Shown: positions 23,854-35,480, numbered from the stretch's first letter. The stretch: DNA of 64,000 nucleotides from Falciphora oryzae (GCA_000733355.1 JNVV01000008.1:898927-962926); one strand, 5' to 3'. Notes: generated by a model from the letters alone, not told the origin. A program made the numbers and translations.

Positions 23854-26306
23854 GGTCCTCGAGAGCTCAATGGGCATATGCAGTAGGCGCTGGGCCGCAT
23901 CCTTGAGGGGATTTTGCCGATTCGCCCCTTTCTGGCCCGCGGCGCCAAGATATTGGCTCTTTTGATAACTGCCTAACTTCTTTGTCTGTCGTCTTTGGCG
24001 CTCCATAGATGCCCAAGCATCCACTTCTCAGGCAGGGGGGGTTGCAGCTGTCGGTCGCCATTCAACCAAACGCCGCATCATGTAGGTAGGTAGGGTAAGG
24101 TGGGATGGAAGCTTTTTCGATTCCATGGATACAGAAAGCGGCGGGCGGTGGCCCCGGTGCATGAGGTTTGATCGCCCCGAGCAGGCCAGTGCAACCTACC
24201 GCTATCGGACTTCGCCTTTCAAATACAGCGTCGCCTTGTTGCTTTTTCTTTGGTCCCGCAAACCGGGCACGAAGTCTTTCTTGCTGCCCCCTCCTTGTCG
24301 CCTGCCTTGAGGGAGACACGGAGGAAAAGAAAAGCAAGCTTGAAGGCTCTTATTACATACATGTATTATAAGCCAGGGGCGAAAGCGTTGAAAAGCCCGT
24401 GTTCTAGAACGGTAGAGAGTGGATCGGGACGTTTGAAAAACACCAATAAACGGCAAGAGGACTATAATTTCGCTGCATTCTGGTTAGCTGCATACCATAC
24501 TGGCCCTGGCGTGCCTGGGCAGACACAATTTCATAATTCCCTCGAGGCCATATCCATGCGAGACATCGACGGGGATGGAGGCACTAACCAACCAGCCTCA
24601 AATTTATCGCCTCGCCTGCCATTTTATAGAGCTAGCAAGGGTATCTAGGATCTGGATGGGACTACGCCCGGAAAAAGGCCCGTCGGTGGAGAGACACGGG
24701 ATTTCTCCTCGTCCGGCTCCTGTTTCGGGAACTGTTTGCTGTCTAAGGCGCCACAGGGATTTGGGCGCAAGGGAGGGCGCGCCGCCATTTTTCAGCTTGC
24801 CCCTCCTTGTCCGCGATGGCCAAAATTGGCCAAAGACATGGATCTAGAAGGAAGCGGGTGAGTGCTTGGACAGCGGGCTTCCAGAACCCCCTCTCGTAGT
24901 ATCAAGCAGGGGCCCGCGCGGCCCATCGACGGGGCGAAGAGAGCCGACGGCATCGTGAGCAAATCGGATCTGTTCTCGCGCACTTGAGCGAAAGATGGGA
25001 CTGGCAGCAGCGAGCTGTTCGTAACGACCGTTTTTTTCTTGATGCCGATCACTATCCGCCCCGTTCTGCTTCTTTTTTGAGGACGAGGCTGTCACCTGTT
25101 CCACTCGGAAGACCCTTCTCGTACTCCGAGATCTGCTGTACGCAATAATACCGCCCGAACGTGGTTTGACAGAGGAGCCATCCTCTCAAGGAATAGCGTG
25201 AGGCGATGACGGATACGAAGGTTTCGGCCCCCGGCAGGCTCCTGCTGGTCGAGCCATGCGTCCGGCCCGTCCATTGAGCTTCGTTCATGCCATGTTTTCG
25301 CCCCGTAGCGTAGAATCCTGGCCTCTCAACCTAGCCATGAGACCCAACGTTGCAAGGCGCCCTCGAACCTGACGCTGCAAGGCGTTCTCGAGGCACAGTG
25401 ACGATGAAATTTGTCAGCTAGGGTACTGATGGGCTCGAAAGGGAAACGTCGGACCGATGGGAATTCCAGGGCTGACGGGGAGGGTTCCAGGCTCCCCGCA
25501 GAAAAGAGGCAGGGCGTAGTGGATCTCCTGACCGAGTCGGCCTTGGGGCTTGCTCTGGGGTGATAGACTCGCGGTATTTTCGTCCAGCTGGCGTGTTGAC
25601 TGAACCAAAGTTAAGATTGGGCGATGCCAGAACGACGCGTCTCGTCGGTTTTCTCGCGGCACGTCTCAACGCAGTCCCTCAATGGTGCGGCTGCTGCTGT
25701 GCCCAGCCATCAGCCGACTTTTGGCTTGCCGCGAATAGATGTTGAAAGCCCCTGAGAAACTTATGTTGCCCAACTCCGAGGCGTCTGACTCTCGCTGATC
25801 CTAATTCGCACTAGACGACTTGTTCTCTCCGCCCCGTCTTGCAAAGACCAAGTCTCGGGTGTTCTTGATAGCATCGTAGCTCCGGATTTCGTGTTTCCCG
25901 CGTCATCCCACCTCCAGTCCTCCTCACCGGCTTGTAGTCTTATGCACACTCCCAGTTCTGCGGCTTTTCACCCTCATCCCTGCAACATCGTCGACCGTGG
26001 ATCCGTGCGGCTTGGCTGCCTGTGAATGAGGCGGAAGAGAGAGTGATAGCGAGGAGGCGAATTTCGGGCGGCAATGGGGGCTCTGAGACAGCTCCCTGAC
26101 GTTGTATTTGGCGGAGACCATCTCGCCTTGCCCGTTAGGCTACTCACGTCCAAGTTGCGAGCCTTGCGGACGGAGCGTTAGTTTCCTTACTGAGGAAAGC
26201 TCAGACAGAAAGCAGAAGCGGCTCTTCGGAGCAAGAAGTCCCTGCCCATCCATCAATTGGCAAATCACACGCGCGGGGAAAGGTTTGTTGTCGGCAGGTG
26301 CATGCA

Positions 26307-26336
26307 AGTGGGCAGCAAGGCGAGTGGGCAGCAAGG
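26307..26336 (+). repeat. Direct repeat 2 x 14 bp beside the gap
   Basis: The unit agtgggcagcaagg occurs at 26307-26320 and 26323-26336, separated by two bases. It lies about 190 bases before the run of N. Confidence 0.8.
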
Positions 26337-26520
26337 AAGTTGCGGAGTTGGCAATAGCGGCAAAAAACAACAACGGTGGCCTCGAAAGTATTGATAGATC
26401 GGCAAATAGGGCTGTTGGAGGAGGGGGTGGTGAGCTGGGGACAAGCTGTCGCAAGGCCGAGAGCTCACTGTGTAAGCTCGTCCAGAATCAAGCCATGGGA
26501 CCTCCCAGAAGAGGCTCGGA

Positions 26521-26702
26521 NNNNNNNNNNNNNNNNNNNNNNNNNNNNNNNNNNNNNNNNNNNNNNNNNNNNNNNNNNNNNNNNNNNNNNNNNNNNNNNN
26601 NNNNNNNNNNNNNNNNNNNNNNNNNNNNNNNNNNNNNNNNNNNNNNNNNNNNNNNNNNNNNNNNNNNNNNNNNNNNNNNNNNNNNNNNNNNNNNNNNNNN
26701 NN
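26521..26702. other. Assembly gap, 182 N
   Basis: There are 182 undetermined bases. Open frames that cross it are translated as X and should not be used. Confidence 1.
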
Positions 26703-27709
26703 ACCAAACTCTTGGCGGGCGTCGACGACATGCAATACTTGACTGCAGGCGGCGTAAACACGCCGCGGAGGATGATCTTGTTTTCCCCAGCTTGGGGATG
26801 GATGGTGGTAAGCAGCCTAGCCGACCTGGATAGGCCCGAACCCTTACCCACAGTCAGGTCGAAATGGCATACTCAAGGTATCATCCAGGGCATCAAAACT
26901 CAAAAGAGGGGCAGGCGAATGCGCAGCCAAGCTCTTGTTTGGGACGGCCAGCTACGCGCGGATGCCTGGTTGCCGGATCGGGTCTCCTGTTGCCAAACAA
27001 GATTCTGCATGACGCTCAAAAAGGTACAGCACCTAATGGCATGGGGAGGGAAGCAAGCAAGCTGTCCGGGAGGCGGAGGACGCAGGCGGCGGCAAGCTCT
27101 GGCTCGGCCTCTGAGCTCTAGCTCTGTACGTTGGGTGGGGAGGTGCTGATTGCCTGGGCAGGGTGCAAGTGGCGGCTCGGCGATCCCAGGAAGTGTAGAA
27201 ACGAGGCGACCTATCAAAGCGCGCTGCGCAGTGTCGTGATTCGTGAGCGCAGCAGACTGCGACAGGATGCACCACCCACCGCACTGGAGGGTGGCACGGT
27301 GGTGGGCTCTCCCGCCGAACGCACACCCTTGTAAGTGCATGGCATGTGAGGTTGTAATTCGATGCGTCTGTTGGTGTGCTCTTTGTTCCATCCTGAAGGC
27401 GCCAGGGGAGACTGTGCTCACGAGAGGGCCCGGGCGGTGAAGCCACCCAGTCCGCACCGGCGAGCCGAGTGGCCCAGTGCAGACGGCGGCAGAAGGGGCG
27501 GGAGGCCGTCTGATACACGCACCTGGCAGGGTACGTCTACGCTGCGGTTTGCGCGGAGCCGACCCAGCGCCCGTCCCGGCGTGAGGATAAATACCGACCT
27601 GATCCCCGGCTACTCTGCCTGGTGCCAGGAGTCATGGTCATTACGGACAGTGTCGATCCGCTCCACTCTCCAGGTCCCGCCGCCCAGTCTAGACTCACAA
27701 CGCCGAGCC

Positions 27710-28232
27710 ATGTCGTCCTCTCAAGCCATGAACAGGTATTGGATCCCTAATATGGACATCCATAAAAAGGTGATCGTCGCAGAGATCCAGTATCACCTCG
27801 GGCCGCAGGCAAGCGTGCGGCCCTTTACAAAAGAGGTGCGTTCCCTTCCACAGACATTTGTGCTCGGCACATCCGGCTGGATGAAAACTGACAGATTCTC
27901 GGCCCGAGAGAAATCAGGGCGAGGACGGGTTTCTCATAATGACACCAGGGCCGTGCCTCTCGGATGTGAGACAATCCAAGCGCAAGCGATTTTGCCGCTG
28001 ATATTCTGACGCATTGCCCGGGCATCAGGAGCAAATCGATGACATCTGCATCAAGTCCCGCGAGATGTGGGAGAGGCAAGCGGCGGCCCGCGGGGGCACC
28101 GGGGACAAGCCTCTAAAGCGTCCCCTCCACAAGCCCGTCGTCATCTCCAAGGGCGGATCGCACGGTTCTCACCACAGACCGCGGAGAGGCGATGACCGAG
28201 GAAGCTCGTACCGTAGGCGTGGGACCACCTAG
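27710..28232 (+). CDS. Small conserved fungal protein of unknown function, three exons
   Basis: Exons 27710-27835, 27918-27965 and 28029-28232 give about 125 residues; all joints are GT-AG and phase 0. The middle exon has only 16 codons and reads GEDGFLIMTPGPCLSD. The assembled chain has a compact conserved core: RYWIPNMDIHKKVIVAEIQ, HLGPQASVRPFTKE, the middle exon, and EQIDDICIKSREMWERQAAA. I recall similar short proteins in many filamentous ascomycetes, always without a named function. The last 40 or so residues are basic and rich in Arg, Gly, His and Ser, perhaps a nucleic-acid-binding tail (inference). The start gives MSSSQAMNRYW; a second ATG seven codons on is also possible. Confidence 0.8.
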
Positions 28233-29971
28233 AGCCACGCCCCCATCCTTCTCATTCGCCTCTTCCCCCTCTTCCTCATCCCGAGGAGAGGCGCGGGCGG
28301 ACGCACGTCTGGTTTGCCCGAGGCTCCATCATCACAGGCAAGCAAGTGGATCGTTGACTCTGGCGGGCCAGCAGGGCAACGATGCAGCAGCAAGAGGTGT
28401 TGTGGGGCTCGGGTTGCGCAAGCCGTGCAGGACGCCCAGAGGCGACCCCCATACAGTGCAACAAAGAGCTGTTCCGGGCGGAGCGGGCGCGGGATGGTGA
28501 GGAGCTGACCTTCTCAACCGTTGCCTGGACCGAGATAATTGGTGTCCCGACTCCATGACGCCCAGACAACCTTCATGACATGGGGGCCCTAGCCTTCGCG
28601 GACATCGAGTCGGGTGGGCGTTGGGCGTTGAATGGCCGAGGCAGGTTTCGAGTTTCCCGGAGATATTCACGGTGTGGTTGTTGTGATTGTGGCTTCGGCT
28701 GCGGTCGCAGTTGCATGGGACGCTGGGCAGGCAGGCAGGCAGGCACTCAGGCAGCAGGGCAAGGACATGGGCATGGGGGCGGACATGATGGAGGGAAGGG
28801 CAGCATTGCGAAGCGTCGTTAGCGTCGTCTAGAGCAGCACTGCCATCTGGCAGCCTCTAACCCAATGGACAGCACATCTTTCTGGGACCATTTACGCATC
28901 CCTCCTGCGCATATTGCATGTCGAGACCCGGCCAGTCGCCAGCGGACCAAAGCAGACAGTCTGGGCCAAGTCTGAGCGGCCCACATTCCCGATTAGATGA
29001 CAGTTGTCAGCGCAGGACACCGGTCCAAGTGCTCCTCGCTAACGCAACCCGCCCAGCCCGCCGCCCTTTTTGTCGCGTTGCTCACCGCAGAACCAGGGGG
29101 TGGCGGCGGGAGGGTGGTGGGCGCTGCCGGTGTGGGTGGACCAGGGCATTTGATTTTGCGGTGTCCTGTTTCAATTTTTCCACTGCAGCAGCGCCAGGGT
29201 GATGGAGGCGCGTGGAAAATATGGTGAGTGGTCGGTATGCTCCGGTTCCGCCCGCGTATTGGATTGGCTGCTGGCGCCGGAACCGCCAACCGCAGGCGCA
29301 TGCACTTGAGCCCATCCTCAGAACGCCGGACCTCCCTGGTCAATACTTGGGTTCCGAGTCGGCCCTGGTCCCCCTTAGGTACGACCGGCGGCATGTCCGC
29401 CGTCCAATGTGCCATGAAGAATCTCGACACGGCTCTGCACAGAATGGACTGCAAGCTGTTTCGCACGCATGGCCTCATCGTGCGTCCGGCTTCGTCGCGG
29501 TGGGCATACAAGACGACGGTTGCCCATTCAGGAGGGGATCCGAAGCAGCCCACCCTCCGTGGCGCCTCTGGCCAGCCAGAGACCGGTGGCCGGTGGCACA
29601 GCAGGGTGGACGAGGGGTGCGTGCGCGCGCAATGCTTCGCCAAGTCATCAAGCTGAACTGCTACACGGAATTGGTCGCTGGTGTAACGTTTGACCAGAAA
29701 CACGGCATGGCTGCGGCTTTCGGCAGGCATGGCAGAATGTCGCCCGGCGGTTCAATGGTCGGAGGCCCTCGGGTTGCTGCTGACCGGTGGCTGGTATCTG
29801 GAACGTGGCTGCGAGGGGGCGCACGTACCAGTGGTAGCGAAATCGGCCAACCACCGAGAGATCCATCGGGCATTGCTGATTGTGTTCTGCGAGATGCGAC
29901 CAGACATGCCACATCAGGGACCGGTGGAGAAAACAGCCGCTGCCTCAATGGCTTTCAGATGCGCTAGAATA
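28233..29971. other. Intergenic region between the 125-residue gene and TEN1
   Basis: No gene is supported. A (GGCA)n-like patch lies near 28728-28744. Two long frames overlap on opposite strands (28993-29730 minus and 29212-29967 plus), with neither domains nor credible splice partners. This stretch is the convergent 3' flank of both neighbours. Confidence 0.5.
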
Positions 29972-30474
29972 CTATGTCGCACGGACGCCGTTGGATTCTG
30001 CAGCCACGGTGGAGGCATACTCCTGGATGTTGAGCGGGCCGGCCGACCAGAGCATGACGGCCTGAACGCGGACGCGGTGGTGCGTGACAGGCCCAGGCCC
30101 CGGCGGGCGCGGCTGGGCGGGCTCAAGAGCGATGTAGCCGATAACATTGACCCATTCACCAGCACGCGTCTGCTCGGCCTTGAGACTCTGGAGGAGCAGC
30201 TTCACGTCGACCAGTGCCCGCACGCGCGGTCCGCAGGCAGCGGCGTTGTCATGCTCCAGTGTCAAGGTTGCATCGCCTGTCGCGTAGGATTCGACGCTGG
30301 CACGACGGCGGCCATCATCAGCAAGTGACGCTATTCTCCTGGGACCACCACCCCCTTCGGATCGAGCGCCAACTCAGCAGCTTACCATCCCAAGAATCTG
30401 ACCTTGGCCCCGGCTTCTTCCTTGTGGAGGGTCGGGAGCAGGACAAGAGTCGAGGGGATCGGCCCATTTGACAT
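29972..30474 (-). CDS. TEN1: CST complex telomere-capping subunit TEN1
   Basis: Two exons on the minus strand, 30474-30386 and 30296-29972, give about 137 residues. The splice joins KVRFLG to CVESYATGDATLTLEHD. The assembled protein follows the fungal Ten1 pattern: an N-terminal GPIPSTLVLLPTL strand, AGAKVRFLGCV, a strand with TLTLEHD, then VRALVDVKLLLQSLKAEQTR, GEWVNVIGYI and, near the end, VQAVMLWSAGPLNIQEY. These blocks form the single OB fold of Ten1. The protein partners Stn1 (and Cdc13/Ctc1 where present) at telomeric single-stranded DNA in the nucleus. The loop between GYI and VQAVML is Pro-rich and divergent. Recognition is by pattern only; intron borders are GT-AG and phase-consistent. 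Confidence 0.88.
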
Positions 30475-31467
30475 GATGGGCCAGTTGCCAGTCTCGGCTC
30501 TTGGGTCTATGCAGTGTGGTGATCTTTCCAGCTCTCATAAAACGGACGCGAGCCGAGGCGACGAACCAGGAGATGGTGGCTCGGCGCGGCGATGCGTGAG
30601 AAGATCGAACGTCAGCGCAGACGGGTTGGCAGATAGGCAGGCTGGCACTTCCTGCAGAGAACTCCTCAATTCGGCTGACCAGCAAAAATGAAACGGCCAA
30701 TACGCGAGAGAGACCCCGAGCGCCCCTCTGAAATGGAATATCTAGGTGTTCTGTTCCATTGCAGAACGTGAAAGCCTCAGTCGGCAAGCATGGAAGCTCG
30801 TGTTCAACCCCGTCTGCCACATGGAATTAGAAAAGCACGCACCTTCCCGAGTGAGGGGCACTAAAAGCTAAGCTGCACGTGATTTTCCACGGACGAACAC
30901 CAGCCACTGTGCATCATGTTACAGCCACCTGGACAGCCACGCAAGGCAAATGTTCGGCAAAACCATGGCTCATGGCTCAGTGGCTGGCCTGCTGACTCCG
31001 CTTCTGGAACCGGTGCTTGCATCATACCTCCATTCAGGCTCGGCACCAGGACATCGTGATAACTTTGGCAGCCTAATTCCAGTTGGCTCACTTCACGCGC
31101 CTCCCCATCGCCTTTTGCCAAACACAACCACCCCGCCACCAACAAACCGGTCTCTAGCAACAAACTTGAGAAAACTAGGGCGACAAATTTCCTTGATCGA
31201 TCTCCGCCTCGCCCTTAAATCGAGACGAGCGGCCCGTCACCCACGGTTGCCGATACCCCGCCGGAAAAAGGCCCTATAGCGTCTCCGCGGGGCGAGTTTT
31301 GGTCACCTGCAACATCAAATCCTCAGACACAACCTCCGCCGGAGCCTCGATTTTTCTATAGGCAGACAAACGAAGCGCCGCCGATAGTCCCGCCATCTCC
31401 CCTGCATTCCGCAAAACCTCGGCGTTTGATTGATCTGCTCCCAGGAAACCCCCCTCCTCGGGAAATC
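30475..31467. promoter_or_regulatory. Divergent promoter region, TEN1 and SNF7
   Basis: The two start codons are almost 1 kb apart and point outwards. Open frames inside show no domain. The stretch 31070-31467 is probably the SNF7 leader. Confidence 0.5.
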
Positions 31468-32505
31468 ATGTCGGGTGTCTGGGGCTGGTTCGGCGGCGGC
31501 GCCGCGCAGAAGCGAAAGGAGACGCCAAAGAATGCCATCCTTGGGCTGCGGTCACAACTGGACATGCTGCAGAAGCGCCAGAAGCACCTGGAGACCCAGA
31601 TCGCGGAGCAGGACGGCATCGCACGAAAGAATGTCAGCACGAACAAAAATGGTACGGGCACCCACAAATACCGGTGATCAACAATACCGGGAGCATGCTA
31701 TAGGGGGGAACGAACCTGTGGACATCGAGGGATGGACGGATATTTGGGACATGTTTTGCTAACGCCCCTGCCCCCACCTCTCAGCCGCCAAGGCCGCCCT
31801 CAAGCGCAAGAAGACCCATGAGCACAGTCTCGACCAGACGGTGTCGCAGATCGGGACTCTCGAGCAGCAGATAAACGCCATCGAGTCGGCCAACATCAAC
31901 ATGGAGACTCTTGAGGCCATGAAGAAGGCGGGCAAGGCCATGGAGGACATCCACGGCAAGCTGACGGTGGACAAGGTCGACGAGACAATGTGGGTGGTCC
32001 CCGTCCTCGCCTCGCCACATCATCGTCTTCCCCTCGCGTACCACCAAGGATGTTCTGTTGCGTGCGCGTGGCTGAACAAAGCCGTACTGACCCACAGCCG
32101 CATCTATTTAGGGACAAACTCCGGGAGCAAAACGCGCTCAGCGAGGAGATCGTCAACGCAATTACCAACAACCAGCTGGGCGACCCCATCGACGAGGACG
32201 AGCTGGAGGACGAGCTGGAGGCGCTGGAGCAGGAGAAGCTGGACGAGCAGATGCTGAACACCGGCACAGTACGCGCCTCGGAGTCCATCCAGCGCCTACC
32301 GCCGGCAGTCAACGGGGAGCGTAAGTTATTCATGCGAGCCACCGATATAGGCGGGCTTCCCATGTGTCCTTTCTGCACTGCACATACGTAGCAGTCTTGG
32401 CACAACCGCTAACTCATTGGAACAGTCAAGGGCAAGGCAAAGGCCATCGAGGACGACGACGAGGAAGCCGAACTCAGGAAGCTGCAGGCCGAGATGGCGA
32501 TGTAA
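31468..32505 (+). CDS. SNF7: ESCRT-III subunit SNF7/VPS32 (CHMP4)
   Basis: Four exons, 31468-31651, 31785-31989, 32112-32320 and 32426-32505, give about 225 residues. The N-terminus MSGVWGWFGGGA is the amphipathic, membrane-binding start of Snf7. Basic helix 1 is followed by a long helical core (LRSQLDMLQKRQKHLETQIA, KKTHEHSLDQTVSQIGTLEQ). The region KLREQNALSEEIVNAITNNQ and the acidic DEDELEDELEALEQEKLDEQ follow. The C-terminal helix, with EEAELRKLQAEMAM, fits the Bro1/Vps4-interacting end. Snf7 polymerises on endosomal membranes and drives inward vesicle budding and abscission. Joints are phase-consistent. Confidence 0.95.
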
Positions 32506-34136
32506 GACCTTGGAGGTATGGTCTTGCGAATTGCGCTCCTGGGCCAGCCTCATACGTGTGGCGCTCTGACACAGGGCGGGAGGTGCGGTCATGCATGGCT
32601 CGTGAACGGCGCACAGCTTCATATATCCCCCTCTTACCTATCTGCCCTTATTTACCTTCAAGACTGTTCTCTATAATAGGCCGCCCGTTCTGCCTTTCAT
32701 GCCCGACCCGCTTCCATCTTGGTTCGACTGCTGGCTCCAAGAATCTCATCTGCTCATCCTACAGAGAAAGTGGTCTCATTTGCTTTGTCTGGCGTTTTGT
32801 TTCACGTTGGCATTTTCTCACCCTTTGTTACCGATGCAAGACGGACCAAGCTGGCGTTTTATCTTTTTAATCTACTTATTTTTGTTTATGGGCAACCCTT
32901 CATGTGTAGTATTTACCAGTCGATTTACAACGCGTGCCATTCCAAGCTAGTGCTCTCGAGGATCCTTAGAACAGATATTACTGGTATCAAACTGTGTGGT
33001 TTCGGCTTATTTCTTTCGTGGGTCTAGGGCAGCTAGATCTTTAGCTCGCTGTTGATCCCTGGCTCGAAAAATTCCTGGTCTCATAGACCATCGCCTCCAG
33101 CTTTCGAAACCGCCTCGTTTTCAGATTATGTCGTGCTATATGCTGGACCAGCGTTTTTGCGTCGCCAGCCCATTGGAAGCGCACATCTGATCCTTACCAA
33201 CTGCTCTAACATAACAGCTTCACCTCCAACAATTCGACTTCCAACATCACCTTCCAACTCCCATCCACAATTCCACACCATTGACCTTTTTACCTCGTAC
33301 TTACACTACTCCACATCAATTGCTTGTATTCCAATAGCGCTGCCCACACCTCGACACATCTCGAGATCTTCGAGCAACGACATTAATCTCTTCCGTAGTT
33401 TCCATTCTCCTACACTCCTCGCCCAACACATATCCATATCTGCTTCTCCCGCCATCTAGCTACCAAGGCCGACAGCCAGACGGGTATTTTGCGCCGAGCT
33501 TCCCCGCTATAATACCCGATATCTCATCTTGTCCGCTTGACTAACAGAGAAAAGAAAGCAGACGGACAAACGCCATAGATCTAATATCTCCGAATCCTGC
33601 CGACTTTTTTTCGGCGCTCGGCCTTTCATCTACTTCTCCACTCATCCTCTCATAGAACTTGTCGCAACTCGCACACCCCCAAACTTTGGCTCTTGCAGGG
33701 CTCTCCATCAAGAATTTGCCGATCTCACATCTTGACTCTCAAGAGGCTCCACCGCAGCTTGTCCATCCGCACCGTCGCCCACCATCTTTCCACACCTTGA
33801 GACAAGATATTAAGCCTTAACAAGACAGTCAGTATCACGCAATCTTTGCCGTATGGTCCGCCTTCCGCACGCGACCAGAGTATCTCCAAGCTGCTCGTCG
33901 AATCGTGTAAGTCATGTCCACTAGTAGCGAGACTCGAAAGGACGAACGTGTGTCCTTTCAACATTCACCCCTTCCGAATGCCAAATCAGAAGCGTCCAAA
34001 AAGTGATACATTTATTGACGGCTTCTTCTAGCTATTTTCCATCCCATAACTGCCAGTCGCTCTTTTTGCATGCTACAACTCCCGTCCGAATTCCCCTGCA
34101 TCAACCGTTGGTATCCAACGCATCATCAGCGACAAC
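32506..34136. other. Intergenic region and long CA/CT-rich leader
   Basis: The first part is the T-rich 3' flank of SNF7. From about 33190 to 34136 the plus strand is strongly C, A and T-rich with few G, as in long 5' leaders of filamentous fungi. It contains several short open frames (for example 33052-33459 and 33846-34031) that are more likely uORFs or chance than genes. Confidence 0.5.
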
Positions 34137-35480
34137 ATGGACGAGCTCAAAGCCGCATTCAGTGCTGCGGGTGGTGGCATGCTCCCTGAACCCACCAACC
34201 AGGAGTGGCAAGCGCTGCTAGAGTGGAGTCAACCCGGCTCGAAGCCCCCTTCCTGGGCTGTTTGGTATGCAGGAAGATGCTGGAGTCAACATGGAGGTGG
34301 CTGCCCTCCGCGCGCTCTAACTCGCGAGGAGATACTCCGGATTGGTGAGAAGATTATCGGCCTGGACCTGGTCGGATACAATGGTGTGTTTCGACGTGAA
34401 AATTTCATGCAGTTCGACTGGTTGGCCCTGATCGTTCGAGAGCAGCTCGGCCTCCTACCGGCGAATTACTATGACAAACGCGCCAGGCCCAGGAAGCGAA
34501 GCCATATCTGGGTCGAGAAGGTGTGGCTCCTCTCTATTGAGTTTGTAATCGCAGAAATTCTCGGAAGGACCGTTGGGGGCGTTGACAGGGGCTTCGAGCT
34601 CCCGTGGGAGACGATCAACCCTGGCTCCATGACGAGACTGCGACCTGTTATCAGAAGAGAGGCGGCCAAGGACAGCTCCCCGCAGAAAAGGAGAATTCGC
34701 GCGTTCATAAACTCCGCTTCCGACCTCACGGAGGCGTGGGCTGACTCGGACGCGGATGACGCCTCGGATGATGATATGCCAGGGCACAGCTCAGGGCCGG
34801 ACGACTCGGACGATCCAGACGACTCCTCGGCTGAGAAAGAGCCAAAAAGGCCCCGGCTTGCCACACCCGCCCCGCTGCCAGCGAGCGGTGAGGCCACCGC
34901 CAGCCAGCGCGACAGTACCGATCCGCTCAACGCCCACCAGCGCGACGAGGAACCCATTCCCACCGACAGCCTACAGCCCAAGCCGATCGATCTGCAGCTC
35001 TCGAGGACATCTGTCAAGGATGTGCTGAAGGCCCTCGAGCTAGTGGACAGCAACTGGGATGACTACCATGAGCAGCTGGCCTCGGCCCAGAACGAGATAC
35101 ACGCCCTCCGAGCGCAGGTTGCGGAGAAGAACAACCAGCTCGAAGAGTACGAGCAGCAAGCATCCGCATACTCGGGGGGCATGGACGGCATGCGCGAGCG
35201 GCTGGACCTGGAGAGGGAAAAGCGCGAACAGGCGTCGAGCAACAACATGATCCTCCAGAAGGCCAAGACGAAGCTCGAGGCCGAGAACGCGCAGATGGGA
35301 AATGATCTGGACCAGCTCCTGACGGCAAGCCTGGAGAGGAACGCCAAGCTGCTCAGCAGCTTCACCACCATCGGCGGCATACTCAGGGCAGACGGTGCGC
35401 TTCTACCTGCGCCTATGGGTCAGGTAAGCATCAAGCAAAAGGAGATGCAGAGCGAGGTGATGAAGAAGGAAGAGAAGTAG
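34137..35480 (+). CDS. Unknown coiled-coil protein
   Basis: One exon, 447 residues. I do not recognise a named family. The N-terminal 160 residues look folded, with many Trp (EWQALLEWSQPGSKPPSWAV, HIWVEKVWLLSIEFVIAEIL). Residues about 185-300 are acidic and disordered, rich in Asp, Ser and Pro, with a basic patch KEPKRPRL that could be a nuclear signal. Residues about 305-420 form a long coiled coil (EQLASAQNEIHALRAQVAEK and following heptads). The tail is KEMQSEVMKKEEK. A nuclear or scaffold role would be inference. The start is the first ATG of the frame and follows the long leader. Confidence 0.75.
   Translation: MDELKAAFSAAGGGMLPEPTNQEWQALLEWSQPGSKPPSWAVWYAGRCWSQHGGGCPPRALTREEILRIGEKIIGLDLVGYNGVFRRENFMQFDWLALIVREQLGLLPANYYDKRARPRKRSHIWVEKVWLLSIEFVIAEILGRTVGGVDRGFELPWETINPGSMTRLRPVIRREAAKDSSPQKRRIRAFINSASDLTEAWADSDADDASDDDMPGHSSGPDDSDDPDDSSAEKEPKRPRLATPAPLPASGEATASQRDSTDPLNAHQRDEEPIPTDSLQPKPIDLQLSRTSVKDVLKALELVDSNWDDYHEQLASAQNEIHALRAQVAEKNNQLEEYEQQASAYSGGMDGMRERLDLEREKREQASSNNMILQKAKTKLEAENAQMGNDLDQLLTASLERNAKLLSSFTTIGGILRADGALLPAPMGQVSIKQKEMQSEVMKKEEK

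Larger units (their letters stand above)
22975..27709. other. Gene-poor region with assembly gap
   Basis: Nearly 4.7 kb contain no gene that I can support. There are T tracts at 23236-23264 and 23833-23853, a duplicated 14 bp unit at 26307-26336 and 182 N at 26521-26702. Open frames are numerous but overlap on both strands, lack domains and do not splice into a plausible protein. A short minus-strand frame at 25052-25288 (78 codons) has a fairly protein-like composition but no recognised relative. A gene broken by the gap cannot be excluded. Confidence 0.5.

Noticed and set aside
26102..26833. Open frames that cross the N run
   Set aside because: The frame is kept open only because N codons give no stop. 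Neither flank looks like protein.
28993..29967. Two overlapping frames of about 250 codons on opposite strands
   Set aside because: They have no recognisable motif, overlap each other almost fully, and lie in the 3' flank of TEN1. They may be chance in GC-rich DNA.
33052..33459. 135-codon plus-strand frame
   Set aside because: Ser/Pro/Thr/Ile bias follows from a C, A and T-rich leader; more likely untranslated.
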